In this document: in pieces, positions 8,018 through 11,751 of the stretch | Layout: the number at the start of each line of letters is the position of its first letter | How positions within the stretch are numbered: position 1 is the first letter of the stretch | Assembly: GCA_934444485.1 (NCBI GenBank) | Contig: CAKSCN010000074.1 | Span: 1-11,751, forward strand | Length of the DNA: 11,751 nucleotides | Reading direction: 5' to 3' | Source of the DNA: an uncultured Eubacteriales bacterium | GTDB taxonomy: Bacteria; Bacillota; Clostridia; Oscillospirales; CAG-382 | Program-made: the position numbers and the translations under genes | Notes under the pieces: generated by a model | The model's input: the letters and a program-made list of their open reading frames with translations, nothing else | The model's database searches: none | Told to the model about the DNA's origin: nothing

Positions 8018-8060
8018 GGAGCCGCTCGCCGCAGGGGCGTCTCCGACGGCTTCTTTTCTT
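8018..8060 (+). terminator. Possible terminator after the SLH-repeat gene
   Basis: GGAGCCG (8018-8024) pairs with CGGCTTC (8047-8053, one wobble). A small inner CGCC/GGCG stem lies inside, and a T-rich tail TTCTTTTCTT (8051-8060) overlaps the stem base. It begins 6 bases after the TGA. The broken T tract and overlap with the next palindrome make it weaker than the terminator at 402-433. Confidence 0.45.
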
Positions 8061-8113
8061 GAAAGAAAAGAAGCAAAAGAACTTTATCGATTTCAAAGCT
8101 AACGCTTTGAAAT
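8050..8113. repeat. Two adjacent perfect inverted repeats
   Basis: CTTCTTTTCT (8050-8059) pairs with AGAAAAGAAG (8064-8073). Then ATTTCAAAGC (8090-8099) pairs with GCTTTGAAAT (8104-8113) around the loop TAAC. The first resembles a T-rich/A-rich bidirectional terminator stem; the second is a perfect 10-bp hairpin. No gene is visible here. They open a hairpin-rich spacer of 8013-8944. Confidence 0.8.
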
Positions 8114-8140
8114 GAAAAGTCTTTTGTATAGTTTGGAGAG

Positions 8141-8199
8141 ATACCGCGTTCGGTCGCCTTATACGCAAGCGACCGAACGAGATGAGGTAAGACTCATCT
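8141..8199. repeat. Structured repeat element, copy C1, plus adjoining hairpin
   Basis: ATACCG (8141) leads into GTTCGGTCGC (8148-8157), which pairs perfectly with GCGACCGAAC (8169-8178) across an 11-nt loop ending TATACGCAA. Directly after comes AGATGAG / CTCATCT (8180-8186 / 8193-8199). The ATACCG lead, TCGGT arm, TATACGCAAG loop and GACCGA arm recur at 8545-8597 (copy C2). Positions 8200-8422 hold only a small ACCTC/GAGGT hairpin (8221-8233) and no supported gene. Confidence 0.75.
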
Positions 8200-8422
8200 T
8201 ATCGAAGAAAATACCGTTCAACCTCGACGAGGTCTCGGTCGAAGATAAGTTTGGCATCAGATTTTGTGGGGACTGTAATTTTTACCTTCTCCCGTTCCCG
8301 AAATTTGTACCTCACTCCGTTCGACGACAAATTACGGAAAGATGAGCTTTTTGGGGAGTGCGGGCTTTGACTTTGAGGTTCGCACTTTCTTTGTGGGGGT
8401 AGTAATGGAGGTAGCGAAGCAT

Positions 8423-8502
8423 GAGTTGACCGTGTCAACTCCGGAGGCATCCCCTGTGCAACCGGTTGCAAAGCAACCTATGGAGCTGTCACGCCGAAGG
8501 CG
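8423..8502. repeat. Cluster of three short hairpins, dispersed-repeat-like
   Basis: GAGTTGAC/GTCAACTC (8423-8441), GGTTGC/GCAACC (8464-8478) and CGCC/GGCG (8492-8502) follow one another. Read on the - strand, the adjoining sequence contains ACAGCCCCTCAGTC and GACAGCTCC. From memory these resemble short non-coding dispersed repeats seen in clostridial genomes, but I cannot confirm this here. Confidence 0.6.
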
Positions 8503-8544
8503 TCGGACTGAGGGGCTGTCAATTTAGTGCTATAATCCGAGGAA

Positions 8545-8604
8545 ATACCGAAGTCGGTGGCGCATATATGCGCATCATATACGCAAGTGACCGACTTATT
8601 TTTT
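8545..8604 (+). repeat. Structured repeat element, copy C2, with terminator-like T run
   Basis: ATACCG (8545) then AAGTCGGT (8551-8558) pairs with ACCGACTT (8590-8597). The loop holds a perfect 14-bp palindrome GCGCATATATGCGC (8560-8573) and the TATACGCAAG shared with copy C1. A run ATTTTTT (8598-8604) follows the stem, so this copy may act as an intrinsic terminator on the + strand. Confidence 0.7.
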
Positions 8605-8622
8605 GCCGTATTGAATCTGTGT

Positions 8623-8681
8623 GGAGAGTAATTCGGTGAAGCACCGTTCGCTATCTCCGATGATTACCGACCTTGGGTAAT
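8623..8681. repeat. Nested and adjoining hairpins
   Basis: GGAGA (8623-8627) pairs with TCTCC (8654-8658) around an inner CGGTG/CACCG stem (8634-8638 / 8642-8646). ATTACC (8663-8668) then pairs with GGTAAT (8676-8681). This looks like a folded RNA or repeat remnant just before the 108-bp repeat copy A. Confidence 0.55.
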
Positions 8682-8695
8682 ATGCATTTGCAATA

Positions 8696-8802
8696 ACCGT
8701 TTGTAGGTTTTCTACGGTGCGATATACGTAACCTCACGTGCGGTTCTTGCGGCGGGAGATTACGCTAGCGCAGTCTGCGTTCACCCGCCCTACAAAATAC
8801 CA
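8696..8802 (+). mobile_element. MITE-like repeat, copy A
   Basis: This is about 107 bp and closely similar to 10246-10353 in the same orientation. A core of 40 bases (8742-8781) is identical to 10292-10331. The ends carry the inverted repeat TTTGTAGG (8700-8707) / CCTACAAA (8789-8796). An inner GGCGGG/CCCGCC stem (8751-8756 / 8784-8789) encloses ACGC...GCGT. It has no coding capacity, consistent with a miniature non-autonomous element or a conserved structured RNA. Confidence 0.75.
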
Positions 8803-8812
8803 ACAACCTCGA

Positions 8813-8850
8813 TAAAAATCCGTCTCCTGTTGTCGTGCAACCTCGGATTT
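8813..8850 (-). terminator. Possible terminator of ychF
   Basis: Read on the - strand, AAATCCG (8850-8844) pairs with CGGATTT (8822-8816) around an inner GTTG/CAAC stem. The transcript then runs into five U residues. It lies about 95 bases beyond the ychF stop. The stem is modest in G+C, so the call is tentative. Confidence 0.5.
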
Positions 8851-8874
8851 GCACCATTTAATCAATGAAGAAAA
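8851..8874 (+). repeat. 24-bp inverted repeat, left copy
   Basis: The 24 bases GCACCAT...GAAGAAAA match the reverse complement of 10220-10243 with one mismatch (T versus A at the eighth base). The pair encloses ychF and its promoter, while the putative ychF terminator lies just outside. Confidence 0.85.
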
Positions 8875-8898
8875 CGACTTTAGGAGTTTTTCCACGTC

Positions 8899-8935
8899 AA
8901 TTCCGCATTATACATTATGAATTATGAATTCCGCA
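8899..8935 (+). repeat. 7-bp tandem array bracketed by 9-bp direct repeats
   Basis: ATTATAC, ATTATGA, ATTATGA, ATT (8907-8930) form a 7-bp period array. AATTCCGCA occurs on both sides (8899-8907 and 8927-8935). It ends 10 bases before the ychF stop, so it is in its 3' untranslated region. Confidence 0.8.
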
Positions 8936-8944
8936 CTCCGTATT

Positions 8945-10039
8945 TCACACATTAAATCTGAAGAGAACGACGTCGCCGTCCTTAATGACGTAGTCTTTGC
9001 CCTCGCTTCGCATGAGACCTTTTTCCTTGGCGGCGGCAACCGAACCGCACGCAACGAGGTCGTCAAACGCTATGACCTCGGCTCTGATGAAGCCCTTTTC
9101 AAAGTCGGAGTGGATCTTTCCTGCCGCCTGCGGCGCTTTCGTACCCTCTTCGATCGTCCACGCACGAACCTCTTTCGGACCTGCCGTGAGGTAGCTGATA
9201 AGACCGAGAAGCTTGTAGCCTGCCTTGACAAGTCGGTCGAGTCCCGATTCGGAAAGTCCGAGGTCGGCGAGAAATTCCTTTCTTTCCTCCGGCTCAAGCT
9301 GCGCTATCTCGGCTTCGATTTCGGCGCAGATCACGATTATTTCGGAATGCTCGGCGTCCGCAATCTTTTTGAGCGCAACGTAGTGCGGATTCTCTGCGGG
9401 GTCGGCGGCTATGTTCTCTTCGTCGATGTTTGCGGCGTAAATTACCGGCTTGAGACTCAGAAGAGGTATGTCCGCAAGAAGCTCACGCTCGTCGTCGGTA
9501 AACTCGAGAGTTCTCGCACTCTTACCCTCGTTGAGCGCCGCAAGAAGCTTCTCGATAAGGTCTATTTCACGCTGTGCGGACTTGTCGCCCTTGAGAGTTT
9601 TCTTGGCACGGTCAAGCCTGCGCTCGAGAATTTCGATGTCGGAGTACACAAGCTCAAGATTTATCGTCTCGACGTCGCTCGCCGGGTCAACCTTGCCGTT
9701 GACGTGAATGATGTCGGAGTTCTCAAAACAGCGGACAACGTGTACAATGGCGTCAACCTCACGTATGTGCGACAAAAACTTGTTTCCGAGACCTTCGCCG
9801 TGCGACGCACCTTTGACAAGACCCGCAATGTCAACAAATTCAATCACCGCCGGCGTGTATTTCTCGGGGTTGTACATCTCGGCGAGAACGTCGAGTCTCT
9901 TGTCGGGAACGGGCGCAATGCCAACGTTCGGGTCAATCGTGCAGAACGGGTAGTTCGCCGCCTCGGCTCCTGCGTTCGTTATCGCATTGAAAAGCGTGCT
10001 CTTGCCGACGTTCGGCAGTCCGACTATACCTAATTTCAT
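8945..10039 (-). CDS. ychF: Ribosome-associated P-loop ATPase YchF (Obg/TRAFAC family)
   Basis: This 364-residue protein has the full length usual for YchF. Visible motifs are P-loop GLPNVGKST (7-15), switch II DIAGLVKGA (70-78), His112 in DIIHVNG (where related GTPases place a catalytic Gln) and NIDEE (204-208) in place of the GTPase NKxD, the change linked to ATP preference. A coiled-coil insert lies around 125-172, and a C-terminal TGS domain (about 281-364) contains TAGPKEVRAWTI, KIHSDFEKGFIRAEVI and DYVIKDGDVVLFRFNV. The start ATG at 10037-10039 has AAGGAG 8 bases upstream on this strand (10048-10053). YchF is a conserved ribosome-binding stress and translation factor in the cytoplasm. 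It is monocistronic here, opposite in direction to both neighbours, and bracketed by repeats. Nothing appears broken. Confidence 0.98.
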   Translation of the reverse strand: MKLGIVGLPNVGKSTLFNAITNAGAEAANYPFCTIDPNVGIAPVPDKRLDVLAEMYNPEKYTPAVIEFVDIAGLVKGASHGEGLGNKFLSHIREVDAIVHVVRCFENSDIIHVNGKVDPASDVETINLELVYSDIEILERRLDRAKKTLKGDKSAQREIDLIEKLLAALNEGKSARTLEFTDDERELLADIPLLSLKPVIYAANIDEENIAADPAENPHYVALKKIADAEHSEIIVICAEIEAEIAQLEPEERKEFLADLGLSESGLDRLVKAGYKLLGLISYLTAGPKEVRAWTIEEGTKAPQAAGKIHSDFEKGFIRAEVIAFDDLVACGSVAAAKEKGLMRSEGKDYVIKDGDVVLFRFNV

Positions 10040-10097
10040 TTTCGCATCTCCTTGATTACTTTCCTTTATTGTTCCGTTTACAGAACTGTCCTTGCAG

Positions 10098-10126
10098 ATT
10101 ATACCACACTTTCGGCGCCTTATCTA
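10098..10126 (-). promoter_or_regulatory. Probable promoter of ychF
   Basis: On the - strand, TAGATA (10126-10121) and TATAAT (10103-10098) are separated by 17 bases, with TGG directly before TATAAT giving an extended -10. Transcription would begin near 10091, leaving about 50 bases of leader. Confidence 0.75.
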
Positions 10127-10177
10127 CATACATTTTATTAACTTTCGGGTGCGGTGACGGAAAGCGGCTTTTCAATA

Positions 10178-10202
10178 ATTGACAATTGACGATTGACAAT
10201 TG
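10178..10202 (+). repeat. 7-bp tandem array (ATTGACA type)
   Basis: ATTGACA, ATTGACG, ATTGACA, ATTG form 3.6 units of a 7-bp period. A GAAAAGC/GCTTTTC hairpin (10208-10224) follows. Together they lie just outside the start side of ychF, mirroring the 7-bp array on its stop side. Confidence 0.8.
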
Positions 10203-10219
10203 GGATGGAAAAGCTTCGC

Positions 10220-10243
10220 TTTTCTTCATTGATTATATGGTGC
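10220..10243 (-). repeat. 24-bp inverted repeat, right copy
   Basis: It is the reverse complement of 8851-8874 with one mismatch, and overlaps the first bases of MITE-like copy B. In copy A the equivalent 24-mer is on the other side and inverted, so the 24-mer and the 108-bp repeat behave as separate modules. Confidence 0.85.
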
Positions 10244-10355
10244 TTACCGTTTGTCGGTTTTCTACATGGCGATATACATAACCGTGCGTTGGGTTCTTGC
10301 GGCGGGAGATTACGCTAGCGCAGTCTGCGTTTCGCTTGCCCTACAGCATACCATA
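10236..10355 (+). mobile_element. MITE-like repeat, copy B
   Basis: This is about 120 bp. TATGGT (10236-10241) and ACCATA (10350-10355) are perfect terminal inverted bases, continued imperfectly inward (TGTCGG / CCTACA). Positions 10246-10353 match copy A (8696-8802), with 40 identical bases at 10292-10331. There is no coding capacity. Apart from this, the 24-mer, the 7-bp array and two promoters, the 10040-10489 spacer shows nothing. Confidence 0.75.
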
Positions 10356-10420
10356 GAGAAAGTGCTAACCTCAAGCCGCACACCGCACAAAATACCCCCA
10401 TATTTTTCAAAAATACACCA

Positions 10421-10449
10421 TAGATTTTTTTGGAGGACAGGTGTATAAT
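10421..10449 (+). promoter_or_regulatory. Probable promoter of the right-edge SLH gene
   Basis: An exact TATAAT (10444-10449) sits 17 bases after TAGATT (10421-10426), a weak -35 similar to the TAGATA of the ychF promoter. Transcription would start about 35 bases before the ATG at 10490. Confidence 0.55.
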
Positions 10450-10489
10450 AACAGTAACGAAAACACAACCGACGAAAGGAAATACTGCA

Positions 10490-11751
10490 ATGATGAAGAA
10501 AATTCTTGCGGCGGTGCTTCTTGCCACCATCGCTCTCACCGGTGTTCCGACTTTTACCGCGTTCTCGGCAGATGAAACAATGTCCGAGGTCGAATACTAC
10601 AAGGAACGGCTCTCCGACGCCTTTGTTTATGAACTGCGTCCCGAAAAGGGGGACGAAATACCGTTCGGCAAGGGAAAGTACATCGACTGCTACTACCCAA
10701 GAGGCTGCGGTCAGGATCGCCCGGAGTTTTACACATGGGGAAGCGGAAAAATAGGTGTCGAGGGGCACTACGTCAAGTTTTCCCCCGGAAAGAGCGACAT
10801 GATGTCTGTGACATTTGACACCTCGCCGAAGAGCTATTACATGGACTACTCAAAGCCGTTTTTCACCTTTGCCGTAAAGGCGGACAATGCGTTCGACGGA
10901 TTTATCACGTTCAGAACTCTCGACGGAAAGTATATGAAAACCTGGAGCGTCAATTTCACGGGAAAGTGGCAGAAGGTGATTCTCGACTTCTCCGATAAGA
11001 ACGGCTGGACATTAAAGAACGCCGACGGAGAATACACACCCGTCTACGCAACACCTTTCAGCAATGAGGTAAACTCTCTTTTCGGCGGTCATGCGATGAG
11101 TCTTGCCGGCACGGAGAAGTGTTCGGAGTATCTTTTCGACTACATGGCGATGTTTTCAACTCTTGAGGAGGCTCAAAACTTCACGGGTCTTGCCGATATC
11201 GAAAGCACTTCCGTTCCCGAAGCCGTGGTTGTGCGGTCGGTTCTTGACGCAAAGTCGAGAAAGCCAATTGTATTCATGAGCGGCTACCCCGACGGCACAT
11301 TCAAGCCGAACAAGAGCATGACGAGAGCGGAGGCGTGTACGGTTCTTGCGCGTCTTATGGGCAGTGAGACGGAGATTTCCGAAAGAGTTTCAAGCGGTGC
11401 CGCCTCACGTTTTACCGACATTAAGCCCGACGCATGGTATTACAGGTACATAGCGTTTCTCGACGGCAACGGAGTCCTCAGTGATTTCGACGGCGAGTTT
11501 TGCCCGAACGCCCCGATAACCCGTGCGGAATTTGTGGGAATGCTTCTTGCGGCAAAGGGATTTTCCGAAACAGTACCGACGGGAACATTTACCGATGTGA
11601 AAGAGGATACGCCGTTTTCGTCCGCAATATATTCGGCAAGCAGTGCCGGCGTCGTGAACGGCTATGCCGACGGCACATTCAAGCCCGACAAGGCACTCAG
11701 CCGTGCGGAAATTGCGGTTATTTTGTCGAGGCTTCTCGATATAAAGCCTAT
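10490..11751 (+). CDS. Secreted SLH-domain protein with an N-terminal beta-sandwich-like module (3' end outside window)
   Basis: An open frame of 420 residues runs off the right edge. It begins with a signal peptide (MMKKILAAVLLATIALTGVP, cleavage probably near FSA, residue 27). Residues about 30-230 form one module with FDTSPKSYYMDYSKPFFTFAV, WQKVILDF and EYLFDYMAMFST. This pattern of strands resembles carbohydrate-binding jelly-roll modules, but no specific family was recognised. Three SLH motifs follow: about 260-291 (SGYPDGTFKPN, MTRAEA), 307-357 (FTDIKPDAWYY, ITRAEF) and 366-417 (FTDVKEDTPF, GYADGTFKPD, LSRAEI). These keep the TRAE/SRAE residues expected for binding pyruvylated wall polymer, unlike the SLH region of the 4806-8012 protein. 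The start is chosen from GAAAGGA (10474-10480), 9 bases before the ATG; a second ATG follows at once. It has its own promoter at 10421-10449. Confidence 0.92.
   Translation, partial: MMKKILAAVLLATIALTGVPTFTAFSADETMSEVEYYKERLSDAFVYELRPEKGDEIPFGKGKYIDCYYPRGCGQDRPEFYTWGSGKIGVEGHYVKFSPGKSDMMSVTFDTSPKSYYMDYSKPFFTFAVKADNAFDGFITFRTLDGKYMKTWSVNFTGKWQKVILDFSDKNGWTLKNADGEYTPVYATPFSNEVNSLFGGHAMSLAGTEKCSEYLFDYMAMFSTLEEAQNFTGLADIESTSVPEAVVVRSVLDAKSRKPIVFMSGYPDGTFKPNKSMTRAEACTVLARLMGSETEISERVSSGAASRFTDIKPDAWYYRYIAFLDGNGVLSDFDGEFCPNAPITRAEFVGMLLAAKGFSETVPTGTFTDVKEDTPFSSAIYSASSAGVVNGYADGTFKPDKALSRAEIAVILSRLLDIKP

Noticed and set aside
8112..8527. Two small overlapping + strand frames (77 and 61 codons, ATGA overlap at 8342-8345) and a 90-codon - strand frame at 8199-8471
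   Set aside because: They cross several hairpins and lack a good Shine-Dalgarno sequence and recognisable domains. The apparent ATGA coupling is probably chance, though a decayed gene cannot be excluded.
8013..8944. tRNA, rRNA or CRISPR array in the long spacer
   Set aside because: No cloverleaf with a T-arm consensus and no regularly spaced identical repeats with unique spacers are visible. The stems present are short inverted repeats of differing sequence.
8924..10033. 369-codon open frame on the + strand
   Set aside because: It is antisense to ychF, whose - strand product has every YchF motif plus a promoter and ribosome binding site.
8945..10039. ychF as cargo of a composite transposon
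   Set aside because: The gene is a universal housekeeping gene of full length with normal motifs. The flanking repeats have no transposase, so repeat insertion nearby or local inversion is simpler.

Overview
The window looks like chromosome of an anaerobic Gram-positive Clostridia member, probably of the Oscillospirales/Ruminococcaceae kind. This rests on S-layer-homology (SLH) proteins, strong AGGAGG-type ribosome binding sites, a MacAB-like exporter built for a single membrane, roughly balanced G+C and a strong preference for C- or T-ending codons. No species can be named from sequence alone.

Layout. Positions 1-368 hold the 3' end of an acidic, probably secreted protein, closed by a clear intrinsic terminator (402-433). 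After an upstream region with promoter-like elements comes a tightly spaced, apparently co-transcribed four-gene unit on the + strand (729-8012): a membrane-anchored adaptor with a duplicated lipoyl/beta-barrel module, an ABC ATPase, a MacB/FtsX-type permease, and a 1068-residue secreted protein with N-terminal SLH motifs and about four internal repeats. Positions 8013-8944 carry no convincing gene but are packed with inverted repeats and dispersed-repeat-like elements. The housekeeping ATPase gene ychF lies on the - strand (8945-10039). A further repeat-bearing spacer follows (10040-10489), then the start of another secreted SLH protein that runs off the right edge.

How the genes fit together. 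The adaptor, ATPase and permease should form one tripartite ATP-driven exporter or envelope mechanotransmission pump. The SLH protein directly downstream has no visible terminator or promoter of its own, so an envelope function shared with the pump is plausible but unproven. ychF is flanked on both sides by related non-coding repeats: a ~108-bp near-identical pair, a 24-bp inverted pair with one mismatch, and 7-bp tandem arrays. This suggests repeat-mediated rearrangement around it. The best candidates for something undescribed are the exporter + SLH repeat-protein operon and the structured non-coding repeats of 8.0-8.9 kb and 10.2-10.35 kb.
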